Assembly: GCA_902768665.1 (NCBI GenBank)
Contig: CACXMA010000001.1
Span: forward strand, 62,001-126,000
Source of the DNA: an uncultured Bacteroidia bacterium
GTDB taxonomy: Bacteria > Bacteroidota > Bacteroidia > Bacteroidales > UBA932
Direction of reading: 5' to 3'
Length of the DNA: 64,000 nucleotides
Below are positions 1 through 7,789 of the stretch, in pieces. Numbering within the stretch: the first letter of the stretch is position 1; every line of letters starts with the position of its first letter. Position numbers and translations under genes: made by a program. The notes below the pieces were generated by a model, which was given only the letters and a program-made list of their open reading frames with translations, searched no databases and was not told the DNA's origin.

Positions 1-1
1 G

Positions 2-1810
2 AAGATCGCCTTCTCGCGCGAGGGCATCATCATCCCCCTGGAGAACTATTCCTTCCAGTCCGAGGGCGGTCCGCGCTTCGGCGACCAGGTCAAGGCGATG
101 AACCTCGAGCAGCAGCGGACGGTGCGCGATTCCCTGCTGCGGGAGCGCGATTCCATCATCACCGCCCACCTGACCGAGCTCATGGCGGCGAACATCAGTC
201 CGTATTTCAAGCAGCTCGACACCTCCTTCAGCCATCGCAGCTACCAGACGGATTTCCAGCCGGAGAAGTTCATGCAGTGGGACAACCTCGATCAGGAGCG
301 GACAGCCTATGCCGGTGCGCTCGGCACCGCCCGTCAGATCCAGGCGACCGTCGAGAACTACCAGATGGACTCCATCAAGTACACGAAGATCCTCCGCATG
401 TCGCAGGTGGAGATCCTCAAGAAGTTCTCCCAGGCGCTGGCCTGTCTCGTGCTCTTTCTCATCGGCGCGCCGCTCGGGGCCATCATCCGCAAGGGCGGTC
501 TCGGCGCTTCGGCCATCGTGTCGGTGCTGTTTTTCGTGGTCTACTGGGTCGTGGACCTGACGGGTACCAAACTCGCCAAGGACGGTGCTACGACCGCCTG
601 GATCGGTGCTTTCGTCTCGACGTTCGTCCTGCTGCCGATCGGCATCTTCCTCATCTGGAAGGCCGTCCACGACGCCTCGCCGTTCAATGCCGACCTGTTC
701 AAGGCAGGCTGGCGGAAATTCAAACGAACCATCATGTCTCCTTTCCGTAAAGTGCGTATCGTTTACATGGGGACCCCGGAATTCGCCGTCGGTCCGCTCG
801 ACGCCCTCATCAAGGCGAAATACAAGATCGCCGGCGTGGTTACCGTCGCCGACAAGCCTTCCGGCCGCGGCCTGAAGCTGAACGAAAGTGCGGTCAAGCA
901 GTATGCTGTGGCGCACGGTATTCCGGTCCTCCAGCCGGAAAAGCTGAGGGATCCCGCTTTCCTCGAGGCGCTGGCCGCCTGGAAGGCCGACCTCTTTGTG
1001 GTCGTCGGCTTCCGGATGCTGCCGGAGGTGGTCTGGTCCATGCCGAAGTACGGCACCTTCAACCTCCACGCCGCCCTGCTGCCGCAGTATCGCGGCGCCG
1101 CCCCGATCAACTGGGCTGTCATCAACGGCGAGCACATTACCGGCGTGACGACCTTCATGATCGACGCGAAGATTGACACCGGCGGCATCATCCTCCGTCA
1201 GGAGCACCGCATCGCCGCGACGGACACCGCGGGCGACGTCCACGACGCGCTGATGGAGATCGGCTCCGACCTCGTCGTCCAGACGGTCGAGGGCATCCTG
1301 AACCACGAAATCGAGCTCCGCACCCAGCGCAGCTTCATCCAGGGCGCCGAGCGGCTCAATCCGGCCCCCAAGCTGACCCGCGAGCTCTGCCATATCGACT
1401 GGGACGACCGCACGAAGGTGATTTACAACCTGATCCGCGGTCTCAGCCCGTTCCCCACGGCCTATACCGAGCTCGCCCCTGTCCATTCGGGCGAAGCCGA
1501 AGGCGATCCGTCATTCCATGGCTCGTCCATGGAATCTGTTTCCCTGAAGATCTTCTTCGCCGAGCCGCTTGACGCCGGCCTCGTCCCCGCGGGAACGGCC
1601 CCCGGCACGGTCCTTTCCGACGGCAAGACCTACTTCGCCATTGCGACGCGGGACGGCGCCCTCTCGCTGAAGGATGTCCAGCTCTCCGGCAAGAAACGCA
1701 TGGATATCAAGGCCTTCCTGGCCGGTTTCCGGGAGCCGGCGTCCTACCGCGCCCTGCCCGGCACTTCCCGCGCCGAGCTGGATAAGGTAAAACCGCTGGA
1801 GGATGACTAG
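2..1810 (+). CDS. fmt: LptF/LptG-family permease C-terminus fused to methionyl-tRNA formyltransferase (5' partial)
   Basis: The frame is open from the left edge, so the start is missing; 602 residues are visible. Residues about 1-244 are the C-terminal part of an LptF/LptG (YjgP/YjgQ) permease of the LPS-extracting LptBFG transporter: FLIGAPLGAIIRKGGLG and two further hydrophobic helices form the usual closing block. Residues 245-602, from an internal ATG at 734, are a full Fmt, which formylates initiator Met-tRNA: VYMGTPEFAV at the N-terminus and the signature NLHAALLPQYRGAAPI. No stop separates the halves. Either the protein is a real fusion or fmt starts internally at 734. Fmt carries a ten-residue insert encoded by a palindromic repeat (1508-1537). 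It overlaps thiN by 8 bases. Domain calls are firm; whether the product stays fused is not. Confidence 0.85.
   Translation, partial: KIAFSREGIIIPLENYSFQSEGGPRFGDQVKAMNLEQQRTVRDSLLRERDSIITAHLTELMAANISPYFKQLDTSFSHRSYQTDFQPEKFMQWDNLDQERTAYAGALGTARQIQATVENYQMDSIKYTKILRMSQVEILKKFSQALACLVLFLIGAPLGAIIRKGGLGASAIVSVLFFVVYWVVDLTGTKLAKDGATTAWIGAFVSTFVLLPIGIFLIWKAVHDASPFNADLFKAGWRKFKRTIMSPFRKVRIVYMGTPEFAVGPLDALIKAKYKIAGVVTVADKPSGRGLKLNESAVKQYAVAHGIPVLQPEKLRDPAFLEALAAWKADLFVVVGFRMLPEVVWSMPKYGTFNLHAALLPQYRGAAPINWAVINGEHITGVTTFMIDAKIDTGGIILRQEHRIAATDTAGDVHDALMEIGSDLVVQTVEGILNHEIELRTQRSFIQGAERLNPAPKLTRELCHIDWDDRTKVIYNLIRGLSPFPTAYTELAPVHSGEAEGDPSFHGSSMESVSLKIFFAEPLDAGLVPAGTAPGTVLSDGKTYFAIATRDGALSLKDVQLSGKKRMDIKAFLAGFREPASYRALPGTSRAELDKVKPLEDD
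1508..1537 (+). repeat. GTCAT..ATCT palindromic hairpin inside fmt
   Basis: This 30 nt element opens with CCGTCATTCCATGG and closes with CCATGGAATCT. It is inserted exactly in frame and adds the codons for PSFHGSSMES near the Fmt C-terminal domain. The stem ATTCCATGG/CCATGGAAT is perfect and differs from the CCACGG stem of its sisters on both arms. Confidence 0.85.
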
Positions 1811-2492
1811 GACCGCCGTCATTCTCGCCGCCGGCGCCTTTCCGACCAAGCCCTATCCGCTGTATCTGTTGCAGTCGGCCGACATCGTTGTCTGCTGCGA
1901 CAGCGCTTTCGCGAAATATCTCCGGCGCATGCCCCGCATCTTTGGCGGCGAGCGCCTTCCGGATGTCGTCATCGGCGACATGGATTCGCTGCCGGCCTCG
2001 CTTCAGAGCGCTTATGCGGACCTCATCGTCCATGAAACTGAACAGGACCACAACGACCAGACAAAGGCCGTCCGCTATGTCCTGGACCATTATCCGGACG
2101 TCCGCGAGATCCACATCCTCGGCTCCACAGGCCTCCGCGCCGACCACACGATCGGCAACCTGTCGCTGCTGATGGAGTATCCCCGATTGTTCGGGAGTGA
2201 TCCGTCATTCCAGGGCTTGTCCGTGGAATCCCTGCCCTCCATCGATGCCGTCTCGGACTACGGCACGGCGTTCGCGCTGACGGATTCCGCCGAGCTGCAT
2301 GTCGGCGCCGGCCGGCGTTTCTCGCTCTTTTCGCCGGATAACGGCCTTCGCATCCGCTCGGAGGGCCTGCAGTGGCCGACCGACGATGTCGTTTTCGACA
2401 ATTGGTGGAAGGCTACGCTGAACCGTACGACGGCGGATATCGTCCGCCTCACTTTCTCGCACCCCTCGCGTGCCCTGGTGATTCTGGATTAA
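1803..2492 (+). CDS. thiN: thiamine pyrophosphokinase
   Basis: Transfers pyrophosphate from ATP to thiamine to make the cofactor thiamine diphosphate in the cytoplasm. The 229-residue protein shows the family motifs GDMDS, an acidic QDHNDQTKA block (the family's usual D-x-N-D-x-TKA) and GSTGLRADHTIGNL. The start at 1803 overlaps the end of fmt by 8 bases, which suggests translational coupling. A palindromic repeat at 2202-2231 adds PSFQGLSVES just after the DHTxGN helix, between the two domains. The gene converges on dusB with only 3 bases between the stop codons. Confidence 0.9.
   Translation: MTRTAVILAAGAFPTKPYPLYLLQSADIVVCCDSAFAKYLRRMPRIFGGERLPDVVIGDMDSLPASLQSAYADLIVHETEQDHNDQTKAVRYVLDHYPDVREIHILGSTGLRADHTIGNLSLLMEYPRLFGSDPSFQGLSVESLPSIDAVSDYGTAFALTDSAELHVGAGRRFSLFSPDNGLRIRSEGLQWPTDDVVFDNWWKATLNRTTADIVRLTFSHPSRALVILD
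2202..2231 (+). repeat. GTCAT..ATCT palindromic hairpin inside thiN
   Basis: This 30 nt copy starts CCGTCATTCCAGGG and ends CCGTGGAATCC. It is in the same reading phase as the fmt and miaA copies, giving PSFQGLSVES. One stem base (CAGGG for CACGG) and the last base have drifted, so it looks older. The preceding bases GAT are shared with the fmt copy. Confidence 0.82.
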
Positions 2493-2495
2493 GTC

Positions 2496-3530
2496 TCAGA
2501 CCCCATACACCCCTTCCGCATCGGGAAGCGGCGTGTCGCCCCAGCGCTCGGCGACATAGTCCAGCAGTGCGAACACCTCGGCCGGATCTTTTTCCGTGAC
2601 CAGGCGGATGCGCGTTTCCTTGAAGTCGGGAAGTCCCTTGAAATAGCAGCTGAGGTGCCGGCGCATCTCATACACGCCCGTGACGGGGCCTTTGAGGTCC
2701 AGCGAGAGCTGCATCTGGCGTTTCGCCAGGGCGACGCGCTCGGCCACCGACGGCGGGGCCATTTCCTCGCCCGTATCCAGCAGGTGCCGGATCTCCCGGA
2801 AGATCCACGGGCGGCCGAACGAGGCGCGTCCGACCATGATGCCGTCGACGCCGTAGCGCTCGAAGGCCTCTTTGGCCCGTGCGGCGGAGTTGATGTCGCC
2901 GTTGCCGATGATGGGGATGTGCATCCGCGGATTCGCCTTGACGGCGCCGATCAGCGACCAGTCCGCCTCGCCCTTGTACATCTGGCAGCGGGTGCGGCCG
3001 TGGATGGTCAGGGCTGCGATGCCCGCATCCTGCAGGCGCTCGGCGAGTTCCACGATGATCCTGGAGTTGTCGTCCCACCCGAGCCGGGTCTTCACGGTCA
3101 CCGGCCGGCCGACGGCCTCGACGACCGCCCTGGTGATGGCGACCATCTTGTCCGGTTCTTTCATCATGCCGCTGCCGGCTCCCCGTCCCGCGATTTTCGA
3201 TACCGGGCAGCCGAAGTTGATGTCCACGACATCGGCCCCGTGCCCGCCGGCGATTTCCGCGGCACGGTCCGCCATCTGCGCGGCTTCGACCATGGCCTCG
3301 GGCAGGTTCCCATAGATCTGGATGGCTACCGGCGCCTCCTCCTCCAGCGTCCGCATCTTCGCGATGGCCTTGGCGGCGTCGCGGATGAGTCCGTCCGAGG
3401 AAACGAATTCGGTCGTCACCATGGCCGCGCCCTGCTCCCGGCACAGGATCCGGAAGGAGGCGTCCGTGACATCCTCCATCGGCGCGAGCACGACCGGGCG
3501 CTCTCCAAGGTCTATGTTTCCGATTTTCAT
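2496..3530 (-). CDS. dusB: tRNA-dihydrouridine synthase
   Basis: A flavin-dependent reductase that converts uridines of the tRNA D-loop to dihydrouridine. The 344-residue product begins MKIGNIDLGERPVVLAPMED, the standard DusB N-terminus. It carries DINFGCPVSKI with the catalytic Cys, KTRLGWDD, IHGRTRCQMY and GNGDI (FMN phosphate site). The frame is open 72 codons further upstream, but a perfect -7 box (TACCTTTGC) ends 3 bases before the ATG at 3530, so the longer frame cannot be transcribed from it; 3530 is chosen. It converges on thiN. Confidence 0.93.
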   Translation of the reverse strand: MKIGNIDLGERPVVLAPMEDVTDASFRILCREQGAAMVTTEFVSSDGLIRDAAKAIAKMRTLEEEAPVAIQIYGNLPEAMVEAAQMADRAAEIAGGHGADVVDINFGCPVSKIAGRGAGSGMMKEPDKMVAITRAVVEAVGRPVTVKTRLGWDDNSRIIVELAERLQDAGIAALTIHGRTRCQMYKGEADWSLIGAVKANPRMHIPIIGNGDINSAARAKEAFERYGVDGIMVGRASFGRPWIFREIRHLLDTGEEMAPPSVAERVALAKRQMQLSLDLKGPVTGVYEMRRHLSCYFKGLPDFKETRIRLVTEKDPAEVFALLDYVAERWGDTPLPDAEGVYGV

Positions 3531-3533
3531 ACG

Positions 3534-3542
3534 GCAAAGGTA
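3534..3542 (-). promoter_or_regulatory. dusB -7 promoter box
   Basis: TACCTTTGC on the minus strand matches the Bacteroidetes TAnnTTTG consensus exactly. Only CGT separates it from the dusB ATG, so the mRNA should be leaderless or nearly so. Confidence 0.75.
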
Positions 3543-3572
3543 CGGTTTTCCGAAAATTTTTTCAAAAAACTC

Positions 3573-3605
3573 TTGCGTGTTTAATCGGAATTCCCCATCT
3601 TTGTC
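3573..3605 (+). promoter_or_regulatory. promoter of trp leader-trpB2
   Basis: A TTG at 3573-3575 lies 20 bases before CATCTTTGT (3596-3604). The TTTG is kept and the first T of TAnnTTTG is a C. It sits just before the leader ATG at 3613, so transcription would begin about at the leader peptide. Confidence 0.55.
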
Positions 3606-3612
3606 ATTGGAT

Positions 3613-3666
3613 ATGAACAAGATGAATAACAATAGCTGGTGGCGCACTTGCAGTTTCAAGCTGTAA
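3613..3666 (+). CDS. trpL: trp leader peptide
   Basis: A 17-codon frame, MNKMNNNSWWRTCSFKL, with two adjacent Trp codons at 3637-3642 and a stop at 3664-3666 that overlaps the antiterminator half of the downstream attenuator. The second ATG at 3622 is an alternative start. Its position between a promoter and a terminator in front of trpB2, and the WW pair, are what is expected for a ribosome-sensed tryptophan leader. Function is inferred from this arrangement. Confidence 0.75.
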   Translation: MNKMNNNSWWRTCSFKL

Positions 3667-3730
3667 GTCGTTCTGCCGTGTCTATATATATAATAGCGGT
3701 CCGCTGACTTACAGCCGGGCCGCTTTTTTT
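3660..3730 (+). promoter_or_regulatory. tryptophan transcription attenuator
   Basis: Two mutually exclusive structures are visible. GCTGTAAGTC (3660-3669) is perfectly complementary to GACTTACAGC (3706-3715), forming an antiterminator. The terminator pairs GCGGTCCG (3696-3703) with CGGGCCGC (3716-3723) and is followed by seven T. A ribosome stalled on the Trp codons leaves 3660-3669 free, so the antiterminator forms; a ribosome that reaches the stop codon covers it, so the terminator forms. Confidence 0.78.
3696..3730 (+). terminator. attenuator terminator hairpin before trpB2
   Basis: An eight-pair GC-rich stem with one G-U wobble, extended by CTG/CAG around an ACTTA loop, followed by TTTTTTT at 3724-3730. 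The trpB2 start lies 31 bases further on. Confidence 0.78.
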
Positions 3731-3761
3731 GTGCATACAACAACAATCAACACATAACACC

Positions 3762-5123
3762 ATGAGAACGAAAAAGTACCTCCTTCCGGAATCCGAGATC
3801 CCGACCCATTACTTTAACATCCAGGCCATTATGCCGAACAAGCCGCTGCCGTTCCTCCATCCCGGCACGCGCCAGCCCCTGAAGCCCGAGGATCTCTACC
3901 CGATCTTCTGCAAGGCCTGCGCCGACCAGGAACTCAACCAGACGGACGAATGGATCCCGATTCCCGAGCCCGTTCGCGAGCAGTACGCCGCCTACCGCTG
4001 CACCCCGCTCGTGCGCGCCTATGAACTCGAGGAGGCGCTCGGCACTCCGGCCCACATCTATTTCAAGAACGAGTCCGTGAGCCCCGCCGGCAGCCACAAG
4101 CTCAATTCCGCCATCGCCCAGGCCTATTACGCCAAGGAGCAGGGCATTACGAACCTGACGACGGAGACCGGTGCCGGCCAGTGGGGCGGTGCGCTCAGCT
4201 ATGCGACCAAGAAGTTCGGCATCGACTGCGCCGTCTACATGGTCAAGGTCAGCTATGAGCAGAAGCCCTTCCGCCGCAGCATCATGCAGGCTTTCGGCGC
4301 GGCGGTTACCCCGTCTCCGTCCATGTCCACCCGTGCCGGCAAGGACATCATCACGCGCAATCCCAACGATCAGGGTTCCCTCGGCTGCGCCATCTCCGAG
4401 GCAATCGAACTCGCAGTCAGCACCCCGAACTGCAAATATGCACTCGGCTCCGTGCTGAACCATGTCTGCATGCACCAGACCGTTATCGGTCTTGAAGCGG
4501 AAAAGCAGATGGAGCTCGCCGGAGAGTATCCCGACATCGTCATCGCCTGCTTCGGCGGCGGCTCCAACTTCTGCGGCCTTGCCCTGCCGTTCATGCGCCA
4601 CACCATCCAGGAAGGGAAGAAAACCCGTTTCATCGCTGCAGAGCCCTGCTCCTGCCCGAAACTGACGAAGGGCAAGTTCGAATACGACTTCGGAGACGAA
4701 GCCGGCATGACCCCGCTCCTGCCGATGTATACGCTCGGTCACAGCTTCAAGCCCGCCTCCATCCATGCCGGCGGCCTGCGCTATCACGGAGCCGGCGTCG
4801 TCCTGTCGCAGCTGATGAAGGACGGCTTCATGGAGGCCGTGGACATCGAGCAGAAGGATTCCTTCGCCGCCGGCGTGCTCTTCGCCCGCACGGAAGGCAT
4901 CATCCCCGCCCCCGAAAGCTGCCACGCCATCGCCGCTACGATCCAGGAAGCCCTCAAATGCAAGGAAACCGGCGAGGCCAAGACCATCCTCTTCAACCTC
5001 TCCGGCCACGGTTTCGTGGACATGTCTGCCTACGACCAGTACTTCTCCGGCGAAATGCAGAACTACCACGTCTCCGACGAGGATCTCGCCAAGTTTATCA
5101 AGAGCGCTGATGCGCTGAACTAG
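3762..5123 (+). CDS. trpB: TrpB2-type tryptophan synthase beta chain
   Basis: A PLP enzyme of the TrpB2/COG1350 class, which condenses indole with serine to give tryptophan and usually works without TrpA. The 453-residue length, the extended N-terminal region (PLYPIFCKACADQELNQ-like block) and YFKNESVSPAGSHKLNSA, with the PLP lysine, mark it as TrpB2 rather than TrpB1. GGGSNF binds the cofactor phosphate. The frame is open to 3729 but that lies in the terminator tail, so the ATG at 3762 is chosen. No trpA or other trp genes flank it. Expression is probably controlled by the upstream Trp attenuator. The repeat element 5124-5275 begins at the base after its stop. Confidence 0.9.
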   Translation: MRTKKYLLPESEIPTHYFNIQAIMPNKPLPFLHPGTRQPLKPEDLYPIFCKACADQELNQTDEWIPIPEPVREQYAAYRCTPLVRAYELEEALGTPAHIYFKNESVSPAGSHKLNSAIAQAYYAKEQGITNLTTETGAGQWGGALSYATKKFGIDCAVYMVKVSYEQKPFRRSIMQAFGAAVTPSPSMSTRAGKDIITRNPNDQGSLGCAISEAIELAVSTPNCKYALGSVLNHVCMHQTVIGLEAEKQMELAGEYPDIVIACFGGGSNFCGLALPFMRHTIQEGKKTRFIAAEPCSCPKLTKGKFEYDFGDEAGMTPLLPMYTLGHSFKPASIHAGGLRYHGAGVVLSQLMKDGFMEAVDIEQKDSFAAGVLFARTEGIIPAPESCHAIAATIQEALKCKETGEAKTILFNLSGHGFVDMSAYDQYFSGEMQNYHVSDEDLAKFIKSADALN

Positions 5124-5275
5124 GGGTCAACACTGCTCGTTTTGTAAATAACTGATAGATAAGTAATTAGCACGATTAAATTGTTAACCCCCTGGCTTTT
5201 TGCCGGGGGGTTAACATTTGAAAAGATGTAACTAATTGATTCTTAATTGATTGTTATATAGATTTTGTTGACCCC
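5124..5275 (-). repeat. RAYT1-associated composite palindrome, copy 1
   Basis: A 152 bp element with perfect 9 bp ends (GGGGTCAAC at 5124-5132, GTTGACCCC at 5267-5275), AT-rich arms and a central hairpin at 5183-5215 (GTTAACCCCC ... GGGGGTTAAC). Read on the minus strand, its core aligns closely with the core of copy 2 (7521-7675). It fills the gap between trpB2 and lpxK and supplies the last codons of lpxK. It probably also acts as a bidirectional terminator. Confidence 0.75.
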
Positions 5276-6405
5276 TTCTGTAAAAGAGTCTCCAACTGAG
5301 CGGTGAAGATCTCGCGCTCTTCGGGCGTGAGGAAAAAGACTTCGATGGGCAGTTGGAAGAGGCGCTGTTTGAGCGCATCCGGAATCCGTTTGGCATCCAC
5401 GATGCGCTGGGCGTCCTTTTCGGTCGTGCAGACGAGTGCGGTCGGGTTCTCCCGAATGGCCGCCTCGATCGTGCGGATGTCCGCGCCGCTGTACTTGTGG
5501 TGATCCGGGAAACGCATCCGGCGGACAATGCTGTACTTGTCGCTCAGGAAGTTGACCATAGGCGTGTCCTTGGCGATGCCCGTGAAGAGAATCAGGCGCT
5601 TGGCGTAGATGAAGCGGGCGTCCGCCTCCGGGAATACGGGGGTCATTTCGCCGTAGTCGATGCCGGTGAAAAACAGGCTGACCTTCTTCCCGGCTTTGTT
5701 GACAGCCTCACAGGTCGTCGGATTGAAGTCCTTGAGTCCCAAGTTGTTCGCCCATCGGGAGCGCTCCCATGCATCCAGGTAGGCAGGGCATTTCGTCACG
5801 ATGAGGATGTCGGCGGCTTTCAGGCGGCCGGGCAGGTCGCGCAGGCGGCCGAGAGGCAGCAAGGCATCCTTATGCACGGGGCGGTTGTAGTCCACCAGGA
5901 CGACATTGACCGTCGCACGGAGCTTCCGGTACTGGAAGGCGTCATCGAGCAGAATGATGTCAGCCCGGGGGATGTCCTTGTCCATGCAGCGGCGGGCCTT
6001 TTTGCTGGTCTGCAGCTCTTCCGGGTGGGTCAGGAAGCGGCAGCCCTCGATGCGGTCCGCATCGTCCGCGACCGTGATGACGGGGAATTTCTTGGCAATC
6101 TGGAGGGGCTCGTCACCGAAAAGGGCGGCCGAACCGCTCCGGTCCACCTTTTGGAAGCCCTTGCTCCTGCGCTTGTATCCGCGGGACAGGACGGCGATGT
6201 TGCTGTAGGCCCAGCGGTCGCTCGCCAGGAGCGTCCGGAGAATCATCTCCGCGTGCGGAGTTTTCCCCGTCCCGCCGACCGTCACGTTGCCGACGCAGAC
6301 GGTCGGAACACCGGCCTCGGCGGACTTTTTCCAGCCGTGGTCATACATCCAGTGCCGCGCACTGAGCGTGATATAATAGGGAGCAAGAAGTATCTTTTCA
6401 ATCAT
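5254..6405 (-). CDS. lpxK: tetraacyldisaccharide 4'-kinase
   Basis: Phosphorylates the 4' position of the lipid A disaccharide at the inner membrane. The 383-residue product has the diagnostic Walker A GNVTVGGTGKTP, then VLSRGYKR and FGDEP, and a hydrophobic N-terminal helix that anchors it. The ATG at 6405 is chosen because a perfect -7 box ends five bases upstream; the frame extends 11 codons further only within the promoter. The final residues (about GSTKSI) are encoded by the RAYT1-type repeat, so the element has rewritten the C-terminus. Confidence 0.92.
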   Translation of the reverse strand: MIEKILLAPYYITLSARHWMYDHGWKKSAEAGVPTVCVGNVTVGGTGKTPHAEMILRTLLASDRWAYSNIAVLSRGYKRRSKGFQKVDRSGSAALFGDEPLQIAKKFPVITVADDADRIEGCRFLTHPEELQTSKKARRCMDKDIPRADIILLDDAFQYRKLRATVNVVLVDYNRPVHKDALLPLGRLRDLPGRLKAADILIVTKCPAYLDAWERSRWANNLGLKDFNPTTCEAVNKAGKKVSLFFTGIDYGEMTPVFPEADARFIYAKRLILFTGIAKDTPMVNFLSDKYSIVRRMRFPDHHKYSGADIRTIEAAIRENPTALVCTTEKDAQRIVDAKRIPDALKQRLFQLPIEVFFLTPEEREIFTAQLETLLQKGSTKSI

Positions 6406-6410
6406 AGCCT

Positions 6411-6419
6411 GCAAAGTTA
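6411..6419 (-). promoter_or_regulatory. lpxK -7 promoter box
   Basis: TAACTTTGC on the minus strand, five bases before the lpxK ATG. The mRNA should be nearly leaderless. Confidence 0.7.
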
Positions 6420-6618
6420 GCAAATTTCGCAAAACCACCGGTTTGACACTTAAGAAAAAATGCCGCCGCTGCTTTTTCTTTCATGCTTTTTCGGGCCATT
6501 TGTCCCTACATACGTTTTTTCGTCCCAGTGCCTGTCGTTTTTTCTCTTTCTTAAGCACTTAGTTTATCGGTAATTTGCCCAAGTGGGGCGGGGAGCCTAT
6601 CTTCGACGCAAAAAAGCC

Positions 6619-7512
6619 ATGCAGCGAAAAGACTTTACAGACCCTTTCGGCGGAAAGCCCGGGGTATTCTTCTTTACAAGCAGCCATCTGGAAACAAATT
6701 ATCTGTTTAAAGAGGACGATGATTTCAAATATGGAGTAAACACGCTTGCCATCTGTCTTCCTGGAAGTGAAGTCTCGCTACTCTGCTACTGTCTTATGGT
6801 TAATCACCTGCATCTTTTGTTATATGGAACGTATGACGACTGTGTTTCATACTACGACAAAGTAATGGTACGGTTGGCGGTGTGGCTAAGAAGAAAGCGT
6901 GGTTTACGTGGCCTGCTTACTACGGGAGATGTGGATATCCAGGCGATAACAGAGCCAAAACAGTTCAGAAATGTTGTTTTGTATATACTCAGGAATCCTT
7001 ATCGGGCGCGTGTGTGCTCTCCTTTCAGTTATCGCTGGAGTTCTATAGACACGTATTTCAATCCATTCAGGGATGCTGTATCGGGTATCCAGGTATGTGA
7101 TATTGCCGTAACACAAGTATATAAGTTGTTTGGAACTCGAAAAGAGTGTCCTGCCCATTATGAAGTACTGGACGGTGTCGTTTTGAATCGATGCTTTGTG
7201 GAGTATCCTAAGGTCGAGAAGCAGTTTAGTGACAGCCTCGTTTTCTTCGATGCTATGAGGCTATATGATCTGGAATCTGCTGTCCGTCTCTCTTTTGGTT
7301 TGGAGGAAAAGGTTCGATTCTCGGATGCAGAATTAATGGAAAGACTGCGTTTGGTCTGTAAAGAAGAGTTCCATGTCAGTGATATTACGCGTTTGGATCG
7401 GAAGTCCATATTGCTTCTGGCCCGTATGGCCGCAAGAAGGTATGGAGCAGGAAAAAAGCAGATCGGCCGTGTAACCGGTTTGTCTCAGGAGATACTGAAC
7501 ACCTTGCTTTGA
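6619..7512 (+). CDS. REP-associated tyrosine transposase (RAYT1, Y1/HUH family)
   Basis: A single-strand DNA transposase of the IS200/TnpA-REP type. Residues about 40-70 hold VNHLHLLLYG, the HUH metal-binding pair. About 115-140 hold RNVVLYILRNPYRARV followed by YRWSS, the RAYT segment with the catalytic Tyr. The C-terminal 40 residues (AARRYGAGKKQIGRVTGLSQ) look like a helix-turn-helix. At 297 residues it is longer than E. coli TnpA-REP because of this tail. An ATG at 6583 would add 12 residues. Base composition is clearly more AT-rich than the neighbours, which suggests transfer. Its stop is 8 bases before a composite palindrome, the classic RAYT-REP order. Confidence 0.85.
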   Translation: MQRKDFTDPFGGKPGVFFFTSSHLETNYLFKEDDDFKYGVNTLAICLPGSEVSLLCYCLMVNHLHLLLYGTYDDCVSYYDKVMVRLAVWLRRKRGLRGLLTTGDVDIQAITEPKQFRNVVLYILRNPYRARVCSPFSYRWSSIDTYFNPFRDAVSGIQVCDIAVTQVYKLFGTRKECPAHYEVLDGVVLNRCFVEYPKVEKQFSDSLVFFDAMRLYDLESAVRLSFGLEEKVRFSDAELMERLRLVCKEEFHVSDITRLDRKSILLLARMAARRYGAGKKQIGRVTGLSQEILNTLL

Positions 7513-7520
7513 GAGTCTGA

Positions 7521-7675
7521 GGGGTTAGCAACACAATACACGAATCGTTTTGATTATCAATAATTTACAAATATGTAAATGCTGACCCCCTGGCAAAAAG
7601 AGAGGGGGTTAACAATGAGGGGATGGATAAATACTTGATATACAAATAGTTTGTTTTCCAGGATTGTTGACCCTG
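7521..7675 (+). repeat. RAYT1-associated composite palindrome, copy 2
   Basis: A ~155 bp element starting 8 bases after RAYT1. It begins GGGGTTAGCAAC, has a central hairpin at 7581-7613 (GCTGACCCCC ... GGGGGTTAAC) and ends GTTGACCCT. The core GGCAAAAAG..AGGGGGTTAACAAT matches the reverse complement of copy 1 at 5124-5275, so the two copies are inverted around lpxK and RAYT1. The arms are AT-rich and more diverged than the core. Confidence 0.72.
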
Positions 7676-7789
7676 GTAAAGTGCCGGCTGGAAGGTGCCG
7701 GGGAAGGAAAGGGGGAAGGAGGAGAAGGGAAAGCGCCAGGCTTGACATGACCCCCAAAAGTTAGACACAGACTTTTGGAGGTCATTGTT

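Noticed and set aside
3322..3666. Longer open frame running through dusB 5' region into the Trp leader
   Set aside because: Its upstream part is antisense to dusB; the promoter at 3573-3605 lies inside it, so only the final 15-17 codons can be expressed as the leader.
5183..5215. Central hairpin read as a plain trpB2 terminator
   Set aside because: There is no T-run after the stem and the hairpin is the core of a repeated element; termination may occur but is not its only explanation.
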